Positions 7,334 through 16,181 of a DNA stretch of 64,000 nt are shown here, one piece after another. The first letter of the stretch is position 1. Every line of letters starts with the position of its first letter. The notes under the pieces were generated by a model. It did no database searches, was not told the origin of the DNA, and worked only from the letters and a program-made list of their open reading frames with translations. Position numbers and translations under genes: made by a program. The stretch covers positions 124,001 to 188,000 of the forward strand of contig NZ_JABRWP010000006.1 in NCBI RefSeq assembly GCF_013249045.1, in the 5' to 3' direction. Source of the DNA: Winogradskyella eckloniae. GTDB lineage: Bacteria; Bacteroidota; Bacteroidia; Flavobacteriales; Flavobacteriaceae.

Positions 7334-7876
7334 TTATTCGTTTAGGCCAAGGTATTCTACATTAACAATTTGGTAGGTGTCTGGTGGAAGAATTCCAGGT
7401 TCTATGTCGTATTCTTTATTCATGGAAAGTATACAGCTAGAGTTCGCTGAAATCGCATTACAAGGTTCATCTGCATCTGATGAGAGGTTTCCTGAGATTT
7501 CAAAATTTCCGTCGTAAATAGTTAATATTGGAAAGCCTGTAACATCAAAATCATTATGATTATTAAGTTGAATCTCATATTGAAGTAATGTGGTGTTATT
7601 ACCTGTATCTGGTACATAATTAAAACTTAATATTTGATAAGAAAAATTCTCTAAAACGGGTGCCTCAATAATTTCAGGCACTTCTAATAATTCAAAATCA
7701 CACGAAACTTCTTGTGTAGTTATATGCGAATAACTCTGATTCCCTACAAAATATGTTTGAGGAATTTCGATGGTTTTGGTACATTCATCTTCTTCTGGGC
7801 ATCCTAATAAAGAAATAAATAAAGGTAAGCAAATAATCGTTTTTAGTTTTTTGAAATTTAAATTCAGAATCGTCAA
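7334..7876 (-). CDS. hypothetical lipoprotein
   Basis: 180 residues with a lipoprotein signal peptide ending in ISLLGC (Cys at about residue 26) followed by acidic PEEDE residues, the kind of sequence often seen after the lipid Cys in Bacteroidota lipoproteins sent to the cell surface. The mature part contains four further Cys residues that could form disulfides and looks beta-rich (FSYQILSFNYVPDTGNNTTLLQYEIQL). No family recognised. It stands alone: the ATG is preceded by a near-consensus -7 element (CATATTTG on the minus strand, 7911-7918). Confidence 0.6.
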   Translation of the reverse strand: MTILNLNFKKLKTIICLPLFISLLGCPEEDECTKTIEIPQTYFVGNQSYSHITTQEVSCDFELLEVPEIIEAPVLENFSYQILSFNYVPDTGNNTTLLQYEIQLNNHNDFDVTGFPILTIYDGNFEISGNLSSDADEPCNAISANSSCILSMNKEYDIEPGILPPDTYQIVNVEYLGLNE

Positions 7877-7952
7877 AGTTTTAGAGTTAATTGTTTTGTC
7901 AATAAATATACAAATATGAAGGTGTAATTGTATCGTTTTATTTCAAAATTTT

Positions 7953-8026
7953 ACCATCAACCATCAACCATCAACCATCAACCATCAACCATCAACCATC
8001 AACCATCAACCATCAACCATCAACCA
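7953..8026. repeat. tandem heptamer repeat (ACCATCA) x10 plus partial
   Basis: Ten perfect head-to-tail copies of ACCATCA from 7953 to 8022, then a partial ACCA. The array lies between the stop of the membrane gene at 8031 and the promoter of the lipoprotein at 7334-7876. No spacers, so it is not a CRISPR. Perfect copies imply recent slippage. Confidence 0.95.
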
Positions 8027-8030
8027 ATCC

Positions 8031-8390
8031 TCAAAAATTCCTAGTCATACTATTTCTAATCATCCAAAGGGACATTACTAAATTTCCAACAACCAGAATA
8101 CCACCTAGAAACAGCAGTTTTTTAACGGCTTCTGTCCAATTAAAAATATGCAATAGATTAAAAATATAGGCAAAGCATAGATAAGACGATAGACAAACAA
8201 ACACAATACCCAATGAGAAATTAAGTTGTTTGCTCGGTTTTATGAGTTGCCAAACAAAGGGAATTCCAAAGAGTAAAATAGGATAGGCAGAAATGCCTTC
8301 TGACTTATTTAGTATTGTAAACCAATAAATAACGACAGACAAAAAATAGATAAAAGGGATAAACTTAGAGGATTTTAAAACGCGTTGCAT
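8031..8390 (-). CDS. small membrane protein, unknown
   Basis: 119 residues from the ATG complement of 8388-8390 (MQRVLKSSKFIPFIYFL); a start 8 codons further upstream (8414) is possible. Four membrane segments are visible with short loops (YFLSVVIYWFTIL, YPILLFGIPFVWQLI, LGIVFVCLSSYLCFAYIF, LLFLGGILVVGNLVMSL). No family recognised. It ends only 4 bases from the heptamer array, so changes in array length would alter the 3' flank of its transcript. No terminator hairpin is visible after it. Confidence 0.55.
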   Translation of the reverse strand: MQRVLKSSKFIPFIYFLSVVIYWFTILNKSEGISAYPILLFGIPFVWQLIKPSKQLNFSLGIVFVCLSSYLCFAYIFNLLHIFNWTEAVKKLLFLGGILVVGNLVMSLWMIRNSMTRNF

Positions 8391-8560
8391 CTGTAAAATA
8401 TTTAGGATCAACAATTAGTAACTTCAAATGATATGTGGCAGTGTAGAAACAAGAACATTGTCTATGTGCTGTTAATCAATTATTTATCCTAAGATACGAC
8501 ATCAGATGATTTGAAAATGAAATTATAACAATTTATTAACGAAATGAGTAGAATTAGATG

Positions 8561-8568
8561 TACCTTTG
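8561..8568 (+). promoter_or_regulatory. -7 promoter element for typA
   Basis: TACCTTTG, full match to TAnnTTTG. Expected transcription start is near 8574, so the leader would be about 18 bases and the upstream in-frame ATG at 8544 could not be on the mRNA. No good -33 element seen. Confidence 0.5.
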
Positions 8569-8591
8569 CACGCTTAAAATCAGCATCAGTT

Positions 8592-10391
8592 ATGACTAAG
8601 ATTAAAAACATTGCAATTATTGCACACGTCGATCACGGAAAGACAACATTGGTAGATAAGATAATGTATCACTGTCAATTATTTCGTGAAAATGAAAACA
8701 CAGGAGATTTAATACTAGATAACAATGATCTAGAACGTGAAAGAGGTATTACAATTACGTCTAAAAACGTTTCTGTTGTTTATAAAGACACAAAGATTAA
8801 TGTAATTGATACACCTGGTCACGCCGATTTTGGAGGTGAAGTAGAGCGTGTTTTAAACATGGCAGATGGTGTATTATTATTGGTAGATGCTTTTGAAGGG
8901 CCAATGCCACAAACACGTTTTGTATTACAAAAAGCAATTGATTTAGGGTTAAAGCCTTGTGTCGTTGTTAATAAAGTAGATAAAGAAAACTGTACGCCAG
9001 ATGAGGTTCATGAAAAAGTTTTTGACTTAATGTTTGAACTTGGTGCAGAAGAATGGCAGTTAGATTTTCCAACAGTATACGGTTCTGCAAAGAACAATTG
9101 GATGAGCGATGACTGGCAAGTAGAAACGGAAAATGTTGAACCATTATTAGATATGGTTATTGAGCATATTCCTGAACCGAAAATCGAAGAAGGCACAACT
9201 CAAATGTTAATTACATCTTTAGATTTCTCTTCATTTACAGGCCGAATAGCTATTGGTCGTTTAACAAGAGGTGGTTTAAAAGTAAATCAACAAATCTCTT
9301 TAGTAAAAAGAGATGGCTCTATAGTAAAGAGTAAAATAAAGGAATTACATACGTTTGAAGGTGTAGGTCGTAAAAAAGTAGAAGAAGTACAAACAGGTGA
9401 TATTTGTGCTATTGTAGGACTAGAAGGATTTGAAATTGGTGATACCGTTGCAGATATTGAAAACCCAGAAGGTTTAAAAACAATCGCTATCGATGAGCCA
9501 ACAATGAGTATGTTGTTCACCATTAACGATTCACCTTTCTTTGGTAAAGATGGAAAGTTTGTAACATCGCGTCATATTAAAGATCGTTTAACTAAGGAAT
9601 TAGAGAAGAACTTAGCCTTACGTGTTGAAGAAACAGATAGCGCAGATAAATTCATGGTTTTTGGTCGTGGTGTATTACACTTATCTGTATTAATTGAAAC
9701 AATGCGTCGTGAAGGTTACGAATTACAAATTGGTCAGCCACAAGTAATCATCAAAGAAGTTGATGGTGTTAAATGTGAGCCTTTTGAAGAAATGACTATT
9801 GATTTACCAGAAAACGTATCAGGTAAAGCCATTGAGATGGTAACAATGCGTAAAGGTGAAATGATTAGCATGGAAGCTAAAGGAGATCGTATGGTTTGTG
9901 AATTTATAGTACCTTCTAGAGGAATTATAGGATTAAGAAATCAGTTATTAACTGCTACAGCAGGTGAAGCTATTATGGCACACCGTTTTGTAGATTATAA
10001 GCCACTTAAAGGTGGAATTCCAGAACGTCAAAATGGATCATTAGTATCTATGGAAAACGGACAAGCCATTCCTTATTCTATTGATAAATTACAAGATAGA
10101 GGTAAATTCTTCGTAGATCCAGGTGAAGATATTTATGAAGGTCAGGTAATTGGTGAGAATTCGCGTCAAGATGATATGACGGTTAACGTTACCAAAACTA
10201 AGAAATTGAGTAATGTACGTTCTTCAGGAGCAGATGATAAAGCTAAGATTATACCTGCTATTAAGTTTTCTTTAGAAGAGGCGTTAGAATATATTCAGAA
10301 AGATGAGTATGTTGAAGTTACTCCAAATCACTTAAGATTGCGTAAAATCTATTTAAAAGAAGTAGATCGTAAGCGTAACAAGAATTTGTAA
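8592..10391 (+). CDS. typA: ribosome-associated GTPase TypA/BipA
   Basis: 599 residues from the ATG at 8592 ([20 protein letters not shown]); an in-frame ATG at 8544 is rejected because the promoter lies between them. BipA is a translational GTPase of the EF-G type that binds the 70S ribosome and is needed for growth in the cold and under stress. Visible: P-loop AHVDHGKTT, switch I RERGITI, G3 [17 protein letters not shown]4 NKVD, domain II ([12 protein letters not shown]), the EF-G-like domain with PEPKIEEG before it and the BipA-specific C-terminal domain ([19 protein letters not shown]). Length is normal for the family. A single-gene unit with its own promoter and a strong terminator. Confidence 0.97.
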   Translation: MTKIKNIAIIAHVDHGKTTLVDKIMYHCQLFRENENTGDLILDNNDLERERGITITSKNVSVVYKDTKINVIDTPGHADFGGEVERVLNMADGVLLLVDAFEGPMPQTRFVLQKAIDLGLKPCVVVNKVDKENCTPDEVHEKVFDLMFELGAEEWQLDFPTVYGSAKNNWMSDDWQVETENVEPLLDMVIEHIPEPKIEEGTTQMLITSLDFSSFTGRIAIGRLTRGGLKVNQQISLVKRDGSIVKSKIKELHTFEGVGRKKVEEVQTGDICAIVGLEGFEIGDTVADIENPEGLKTIAIDEPTMSMLFTINDSPFFGKDGKFVTSRHIKDRLTKELEKNLALRVEETDSADKFMVFGRGVLHLSVLIETMRREGYELQIGQPQVIIKEVDGVKCEPFEEMTIDLPENVSGKAIEMVTMRKGEMISMEAKGDRMVCEFIVPSRGIIGLRNQLLTATAGEAIMAHRFVDYKPLKGGIPERQNGSLVSMENGQAIPYSIDKLQDRGKFFVDPGEDIYEGQVIGENSRQDDMTVNVTKTKKLSNVRSSGADDKAKIIPAIKFSLEEALEYIQKDEYVEVTPNHLRLRKIYLKEVDRKRNKNL

Positions 10392-10451
10392 TACATAGTG
10401 TCATTCTAAATTTATTTCAGAAAAACATAGATGACTTCTATAATATAGAAA

Positions 10452-10484
10452 AGAGAAATACTGAAAAGTGTTTCTCTTTTTTTT
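10452..10484 (+). terminator. Rho-independent terminator after typA
   Basis: 11-bp stem AGAGAAATACT / AGTGTTTCTCT (one G-U pair) closed by a GAAA tetraloop and followed by eight T residues counting the stem end. It may also act on the convergent gene at 10518 in the opposite direction, where an A-run becomes a T-run. Confidence 0.85.
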
Positions 10485-10517
10485 GTCAATTATGTCAGAA
10501 TACGAGATGAGGTATTA

Positions 10518-11135
10518 TTATTGGTTTTTACAATCCATAATAATCGAAGTATATGGTATGTAAAAATAAGATTCATCAATTGTAGACTCAACGGAATTGA
10601 AGTACGCTTTAGAAAGACGTTCATATTCAGCCTGAGTTCTTACAAATTGACCTCTATCTTTCTTTAAGAAATATTCTGAGATTTTATTTTGATTAGGAAT
10701 ATAGCAACCATCAAATGAAATAAAACGACCATTAGGTTTTAAAGCTTTAACCGCAATTTTAAATAAATTAAAACATTGTTCGTCGGTTAAATGATGTAAC
10801 ACGCCAGCCGATATTACGATATCAAAGGTGTGATTGTCTTCTAAATCTAAACCATCCACACCTGCACATTTAAAATGGCCTCTTTGCCCATATTTTTTTT
10901 TGGCCTGCGCAATGTAATTTTCATCTAAATCAATACCTGTATAGTCTACTTCTGGTAAAAATTCTAGTATGTCACCAGGACCACAGCCAATATCTAAGAT
11001 TTTTTGGCCAGCGATTATGTTTACATTTTTTTCAACAAAAAGTTTACGAGCTCTATAACCACCTACTATTTTTTGATATGTTGTATAAACAATAGGATGA
11101 CTAAGAATTTTTCTTGGATCGAGATTTATGGACAC
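10518..11135 (-). CDS. class I SAM-dependent methyltransferase
   Basis: 205 residues. Motif I (ILDIGCGPGDILEFL, residues about 46-60), an acidic end of strand 2 (YTGIDLDENYI), motif with DGLDLEDNHTFDIVISAGVLHHL and a post-motif KALKPNGRFISFDG are the standard class I methyltransferase order. The C-terminal substrate part (YFLKKDRGQFVRTQAEYERL) was not recognised, so the acceptor is unknown. It sits at the edge of the surface-polysaccharide cluster and is divergent from the GT-C-like gene, so it may methylate a sugar or lipid, but that is guesswork. Confidence 0.75.
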   Translation of the reverse strand: MSINLDPRKILSHPIVYTTYQKIVGGYRARKLFVEKNVNIIAGQKILDIGCGPGDILEFLPEVDYTGIDLDENYIAQAKKKYGQRGHFKCAGVDGLDLEDNHTFDIVISAGVLHHLTDEQCFNLFKIAVKALKPNGRFISFDGCYIPNQNKISEYFLKKDRGQFVRTQAEYERLSKAYFNSVESTIDESYFYIPYTSIIMDCKNQ

Positions 11136-11194
11136 GTTTTTAGTCTGTATTTTTATTGCAGCTAAATTAATAGAATAAGCATAAAATAAGGTGT

Positions 11195-11202
11195 TATATT
11201 TG
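11195..11202 (+). promoter_or_regulatory. -7 promoter element at the head of the polysaccharide cluster
   Basis: TATATTTG, full TAnnTTTG match, 42 bases before the ATG at 11244. Six genes follow in one direction with short gaps, so this may drive the run 11244-18791. Confidence 0.5.
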
Positions 11203-11243
11203 AATTTTACTTAAACCCTCTTTTATTTTTAGATTCAAACGCA

Positions 11244-13001
11244 ATGAATCCATCTTCAATTATTAAAAAATACAGTTTAGCAATCACACTTAGTATTATT
11301 GTGGTTTTACAACTTATTTTGGCTTTTCAAGGCTTTGATGTGTGTGATGACGGTTTTGTTTTAACTTTTTATCAGCAGATTTTTGCCAATCCAGAGAGTG
11401 TAGAATATAATTTTTTGTATTGGTTTGCTGGTTTTGTAGGTGGTATTTGGTATCTCTTATATGAAGATGGTGGGATTTTGTGGTTTAGAATTTTAGCGAT
11501 ACTTGTCAATACAGCAACATTTTACCTTTCATATAGGTTATTAAAACCGTTTGTACCCAAAAGGTTTTTGTTAGGCGCTTTAGTGATGGTGCTATTTGTA
11601 AATGATTTTGGTTATTTAACATATTATCACAATCAGTTAACTGCACTGATGTCTGTTTTAATTATCTATTTACTTTATAAAGCAGTTATTAACAGTCGTA
11701 ATCAATTATTCATTTGGGCAGGATTTCTTCTCAGTATCAATGTATTTACTAGGATTCCAAACGTGGTGCTGTTTTCTTTAGTCTTAGTAATTCCGTTTGC
11801 GTTTTATTTAAAGAAACAATCAGTTTATAAATCTGTGAAACCTATCCTTTTTGTGGGTTTGGGTTCCGTAATTGGTTTTTTACTGGTATATGTAACGCTT
11901 AGTTTACTTGGTCAAGTAGACATAATGAAAAATGCACTACTTACAATAGTGGATTTAGGGCAAACAGAAAATAGCTCTCATAGTTTTAAATCTGTGTTTA
12001 GTGCGCCATTTTATAACTATCTTAATGTTGCGAAGGAAACCATTAAACTTAGTCTTATATTAGTGTTGTACTACGTAATTAAACACGTTCTATCAAACAA
12101 ACAGATCTACAATTATCTGATTTTTGGTGTCACAGTTGTGGTGTTATGCTATTGGTTTAATACTCATAATATATATCCAATATATAGTCTTTGTTTAATA
12201 GGTTGCGGCCTTGTTTTGTTCGGATATCAAATAAGCAATGCCCTAAAAATTATTGGCTTTTTATCTTTTTTAACTTTAATTACTATAACCTTAGGAACAG
12301 GAGGTGGTATTAAGAATAGTGGTTATATGGCAATTTGGATTAGTTTGCCTCTATTTTTTTACGGTGTTAAAAATTTAGATCTTGTATTTAAAAAACGGAA
12401 TTCCGATCCATTAAGTATTAAGTTGACAAAGCCTACAGTTCAAATGTTTTTATATGCTACTGTGTTGGCATTTTTAATGCTTAAAAGCTATCATATATCC
12501 CAACAGTCTTATTTTGATAGCGGAAGTAGATTACACAAAACCTTTGCTATTAATAGTCCATTGGCAAAAGGCATTTACACAACAGAACGTAGAGCCAATA
12601 TTATTAATGACTTGCTTATGAATTTAGATAAATACGTGGCTAAAGATGACTATTTAATGATTTATGATAAAATCCCAATGTTACATTTTTTAACAGTGAC
12701 TAAACCTTATATGTATAATCCTTGGGTTTGGATTTATGATTATAATTCATTTGAAAAAAAACTTAATAAAGCAGAAAAAGAAATATCCAAATTGCCAATC
12801 GTTGTACAACAAAAGTTTGATACTTTTTACGAGTTTTCAGAACCTATCGACGATTATATGTCAACAGAGAAACAAAACACCAATGCTCATAGTAATGAGC
12901 GTAATGCTATTATGAATGCTTTCTTAGAACGCAATCATTATACGATCGTTTGGAGTAATGCTTATTTTAATATTTTTCAAGCAGACGAAACGCTAAAATA
13001 A
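11244..13001 (+). CDS. polytopic membrane protein, probable GT-C-type glycosyltransferase
   Basis: 585 residues with about eleven membrane helices in the first 420 residues and a soluble periplasmic-looking domain of about 160 residues at the C-terminus. After the first helix comes DVCDDGF, an acidic pair in the first outer loop as in GT-C enzymes, which use lipid-phosphate sugars on the outer side of the membrane. The later TRIPN motif sits at a loop-helix boundary. No exact family recognised, so the GT-C call rests on topology, acidic motif and context. It is followed 46 bases later by a DPM1/GtrB-like enzyme that makes lipid-linked sugar donors, a pairing that fits glycan decoration by a GtrA/B/C-like route. 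Confidence 0.55.
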   Translation: MNPSSIIKKYSLAITLSIIVVLQLILAFQGFDVCDDGFVLTFYQQIFANPESVEYNFLYWFAGFVGGIWYLLYEDGGILWFRILAILVNTATFYLSYRLLKPFVPKRFLLGALVMVLFVNDFGYLTYYHNQLTALMSVLIIYLLYKAVINSRNQLFIWAGFLLSINVFTRIPNVVLFSLVLVIPFAFYLKKQSVYKSVKPILFVGLGSVIGFLLVYVTLSLLGQVDIMKNALLTIVDLGQTENSSHSFKSVFSAPFYNYLNVAKETIKLSLILVLYYVIKHVLSNKQIYNYLIFGVTVVVLCYWFNTHNIYPIYSLCLIGCGLVLFGYQISNALKIIGFLSFLTLITITLGTGGGIKNSGYMAIWISLPLFFYGVKNLDLVFKKRNSDPLSIKLTKPTVQMFLYATVLAFLMLKSYHISQQSYFDSGSRLHKTFAINSPLAKGIYTTERRANIINDLLMNLDKYVAKDDYLMIYDKIPMLHFLTVTKPYMYNPWVWIYDYNSFEKKLNKAEKEISKLPIVVQQKFDTFYEFSEPIDDYMSTEKQNTNAHSNERNAIMNAFLERNHYTIVWSNAYFNIFQADETLK

Positions 13002-13047
13002 GCTCATTGATTTATATTATATTAGTAACCTTATTAAGGTAAGGAAT

Positions 13048-14007
13048 ATGCAAGAAAATGAATTGTCCATAATTATCCCAGTTTATAACGAATCTGGGAA
13101 TTTACAAATGCTCTATGATAGAATTAAAAACACCGTAAATTCTATTACAGAACATTATGAAATACTATTTGTAAATGATGGTAGTTCTGATGATTCTTTG
13201 TTAAAAATTCTAGAACTATCACAGTCTGATTCACGTGTGTATTATCTTAATTTAAGTCGAAATTTTGGGCATCAAATAGCGGTTTCTGCTGGTTTGGAGT
13301 ATAGCAACGCGCGATGTACAGTAATTATTGATTCTGATTTACAAGATCCTCCAGAATTAATTTCAGAATTATATGCCAAGTTTAATGAAGGTTTTGATGT
13401 GGTTTATGCAAAGCGACAGAAACGAATAGGTGAATCTATTTTTAAAAAAATTACGGCTAAATTGTACTATAGAGTACTGAAAAAAATGGTGTCTTTCGAT
13501 ATACCGTTAGATGCTGGAGATTTTAGAATAGTTTCTAAAAAAGTAGTAGAAGCCATTAATAAAATGCCTGAACAGAATAAGTATTTAAGAGGCCAAATAG
13601 CATGGTTAGGCTTAAAACAAACACATGTGCTTTATAGCAGAGATTCTAGGAAACACGGTACATCTGGATATTCATACGGAAAGATGATTCGTTTAGCCTT
13701 TGATGGCATCACAGGATTTTCTGACAAACCCTTACTGTTTGTAAGTCGCTTAGGATTTCTAATATCTTTTTTTTCTTTCTTACTCATTATATATGCCGTA
13801 TTTTCACATTACGCGTTAGAACAAACCATTACAGGTTGGACGTCGTTAATTATGAGTGCTGCCTTCATTGGAGGAATTCAATTGTTGTCTATTGGTGTGA
13901 TAGGCGAGTATATTAGTAGAATTAACGTGAATGTAAAAGGGCGACCACTATATATAGTAGATACCACAAATATTGAAACGATTAGCACACCAAAGAAAAC
14001 CGATTGA
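13048..14007 (+). CDS. GT2 glycosyltransferase, polyprenyl-phosphate sugar synthase type (GtrB/DPM1-like)
   Basis: 319 residues. N-terminal GT2 domain: LSIIIPVYNESGNL (residues 5-18), FVNDGSSDDS, LNLSRNFGHQIAVSAGL and VIIDSDLQDPPELI, the last being the family's metal/nucleotide-binding motif. Two C-terminal membrane segments (about residues 230-255 and 265-290) place it with GtrB/YkcC-type enzymes that move glucose or a similar sugar from a nucleotide to undecaprenyl phosphate on the cytoplasmic face. Neighbouring membrane protein at 11244 could use this product on the other side. Ends about 90 bases before the FemAB-type gene. Confidence 0.88.
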   Translation: MQENELSIIIPVYNESGNLQMLYDRIKNTVNSITEHYEILFVNDGSSDDSLLKILELSQSDSRVYYLNLSRNFGHQIAVSAGLEYSNARCTVIIDSDLQDPPELISELYAKFNEGFDVVYAKRQKRIGESIFKKITAKLYYRVLKKMVSFDIPLDAGDFRIVSKKVVEAINKMPEQNKYLRGQIAWLGLKQTHVLYSRDSRKHGTSGYSYGKMIRLAFDGITGFSDKPLLFVSRLGFLISFFSFLLIIYAVFSHYALEQTITGWTSLIMSAAFIGGIQLLSIGVIGEYISRINVNVKGRPLYIVDTTNIETISTPKKTD

Positions 14008-14094
14008 GATGCGTACGTTGTAAATCTAAAAGCACGCTAGTTGCTAAACAATTACCTATTTCATAGTTTTTTAATTAATTTGGTCACCAACTAA

Positions 14095-15078
14095 ATGTCA
14101 AATACCATTTTTGTAGTAAAATCATATCAACCTAGTTTAAAATCAGAATGGGATGGCTTTGTGAAAAAAGCAAAGAATGCCACGTTCTTGTTTTATAGAG
14201 ATTTTATGGATTATCACGGTGATAGATTTAAAGATGTCTCAGTGATGATTTATAAAAATGATGAACTATTTGCGCTATTGCCAGCTAATGTTGTTGGTAA
14301 TAAAGTGATATCTCATCAAGGTTTAACTTATGGAAGTTTTGTACTCAAGGACAGTGCAAAATTACTCACAGCATTAGAAGCATTTAAAGCTATGTTGGCC
14401 TATTATGAAGCTCAGGGCTTGGAAGAAATAGAAATACGAGTTATTCCTACCTTTTACAATAAAATGCCATCAGATGAGTTAGATTATTTTCTATACAAGG
14501 CTAATGCGCAATTGTTGAAGAAAGATGTTTTAATGGTTATCGATTATGCACATAAATTACGTTTTCAAAAGAATAGAAGAGAAGGCATTAACAAGGCATT
14601 ACGATCAGGATTGGAGTTAAAAGTAGATTCAAATTTTGAAGGCTTCTGGAACGATGTCCTCATTCCTAATTTAGAAAATAAACATGGTATAAAACCGGTT
14701 CATACATTAGAAGAAATAGAGTTATTAGCATCGCGTTTTCCTGAGCATATAAAACAAGTCAATATTTATAAGGATAATAAAGTAGTTGCAGGCACAACGG
14801 TTTTCTTAACAGCAACCACAGTACACCCACAATATGTGTCTGGTAATAGGGATAAAAATAGTTTTGGTAGTCTAGATTTGGCTTATTATTTTATTATCAA
14901 TGACATGTGTGAAGATAAACGCTATTTCGATTTTAATATTTCGAGTGAAGACCATGGTTCTAAGATAAACGAAGGCTTAATTTTTTGGAAAGAAAGTTGT
15001 GGCGCTAGAAGCCATACTGCCAATACGTTTCTTGTAAAAACAAATAGTCATAAAAATTTAAAAGTACCTCGAGTATAA
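14095..15078 (+). CDS. FemAB/GNAT-type acyltransferase
   Basis: 327 residues. Two GNAT-like halves are visible; the second has LRFQKNRREGINKALRSGLEL (residues about 157-177), the basic stretch that in FemAB-like proteins precedes the acyl-binding core, then KVVAGTTVFLTATTVHPQYVSGN and DLAYYFIINDMC. No CoA-binding P-loop of a classical GNAT is obvious. It ends 8 bases before the FdtB-like aminotransferase gene, so it most likely acylates the amino group that enzyme makes; FemA/FemB themselves transfer amino acids from tRNA. Which donor is used cannot be read from the sequence. Confidence 0.7.
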   Translation: MSNTIFVVKSYQPSLKSEWDGFVKKAKNATFLFYRDFMDYHGDRFKDVSVMIYKNDELFALLPANVVGNKVISHQGLTYGSFVLKDSAKLLTALEAFKAMLAYYEAQGLEEIEIRVIPTFYNKMPSDELDYFLYKANAQLLKKDVLMVIDYAHKLRFQKNRREGINKALRSGLELKVDSNFEGFWNDVLIPNLENKHGIKPVHTLEEIELLASRFPEHIKQVNIYKDNKVVAGTTVFLTATTVHPQYVSGNRDKNSFGSLDLAYYFIINDMCEDKRYFDFNISSEDHGSKINEGLIFWKESCGARSHTANTFLVKTNSHKNLKVPRV

Positions 15079-15086
15079 ATGTAAAT

Positions 15087-16181
15087 ATGATTAAATTCTT
15101 AGACTTACATAAAATTAACAACAGATATCGAGACGCATTTGAAGCCTCATTTAAGTCTTCTTTAGACGATGCATACTTTGTATTAGGAAAAAATGTAACC
15201 CACTTTGAAAATGAGTTTGCAAAATATTGTGGAACAACATATTGTGTTGGTACTGCCAATGGTTTGGATGCATTAACACTTATTTTAAAAGGTTATATTC
15301 AACTAGGAATTTTAAAAAAAGGCGATAAAGTTTTAGTGCCTGCAAATACATTTATTGCTACAATTTTGTCGGTTTTGCATGCGGATTTAGTACCTGTTTT
15401 AGTAGAGCCAGATCCAGAAACCTATAATATTTCAGTGGCCTCTGTAAAAGCAAATATAACGGATGCTAAAGCCATTATTATGGTACATCTCTATGGTCAG
15501 TTATGCAATGTGGAAAGTCTACAAAAAATAGCAGAAACTCATAACTTGCTTTTAATTGAAGATGCCGCTCAAGCGCATGGTGCGGAGTGTAAATTAGGAA
15601 AAGCTGGAAGTTTGTCTCATGCCGCAGCATTTAGTTTTTATCCAAGTAAAAATTTGGGAGCTTTAGGAGATGGAGGTGCTATTACGACCTCAAACCCTCA
15701 ATTGGTTGACGTCGTGAAATTACTTCGCAATTATGGAAGTGCAAAGAAATATGTTAATGAGATTGTTGGGGTTAATAGCCGATTAGATGATATGCAAGCG
15801 GCTTTTTTAAATATTAAACTAAAAACGCTTGACGCAGATAACGACAAACGACGTAAAATTGCAAGTGCATATGTAAGCGGAATTAAAAATCCTAAAATTA
15901 AATTGCCATTTTATGATACGACAAAAGCGCACGTGTTTTATGCCTTTGTGGTAGAGGTAGAAAATAGAACCGAATTTACACAGTTTTTAGATGCACATAA
16001 AATAGAATGGTTAATTCATTATCCTACACCTGCGCACAAGCAACAAGCTTTAAGTTCGTTTTCTAATGTAGAATTACCAATAACAGAACAGATACATAAA
16101 AAAATAATTAGTTTACCTATAAGTCCAGTGATGAGCACTGAAGAAGTACAGCAGGTCATAGCAATATTAAATTCGTACTAA
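15087..16181 (+). CDS. DegT/DnrJ/EryC1 sugar aminotransferase (FdtB/QdtB-like)
   Basis: 364 residues. PLP enzyme of the sugar aminotransferase family: VGTANGLDAL binds the cofactor phosphate, LLIEDAAQAHGA has the pyridine-binding Asp (about residue 159), and FSFYPSKNLGALGDGGAI holds the Schiff-base Lys at about residue 188. Such enzymes convert a keto sugar nucleotide to the amino sugar with glutamate. The presence of an FdtA/QdtA-like ketoisomerase at 21086 points to dTDP-3-amino-3,6-dideoxygalactose or -glucose as product. The gene starts 8 bases after the FemAB-type gene and its stop is directly followed by the TTG start of the flippase gene. Confidence 0.88.
   Translation: MIKFLDLHKINNRYRDAFEASFKSSLDDAYFVLGKNVTHFENEFAKYCGTTYCVGTANGLDALTLILKGYIQLGILKKGDKVLVPANTFIATILSVLHADLVPVLVEPDPETYNISVASVKANITDAKAIIMVHLYGQLCNVESLQKIAETHNLLLIEDAAQAHGAECKLGKAGSLSHAAAFSFYPSKNLGALGDGGAITTSNPQLVDVVKLLRNYGSAKKYVNEIVGVNSRLDDMQAAFLNIKLKTLDADNDKRRKIASAYVSGIKNPKIKLPFYDTTKAHVFYAFVVEVENRTEFTQFLDAHKIEWLIHYPTPAHKQQALSSFSNVELPITEQIHKKIISLPISPVMSTEEVQQVIAILNSY

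Noticed and set aside
7953-8026. Regular repeat that might be taken for a CRISPR array
   Set aside because: Units are 7 bases with no spacers between them, and no cas-like gene is near.
8544-8591. Upstream in-frame ATG extending TypA by 16 residues
   Set aside because: The TACCTTTG promoter element at 8561-8568 lies after that ATG, and the extra residues do not match the family.
13028-13040. ACCTTATTAAGGT palindrome before the GtrB-like gene
   Set aside because: Only 6-bp arms in AT-rich sequence and no second copy seen; too weak to call an operator.
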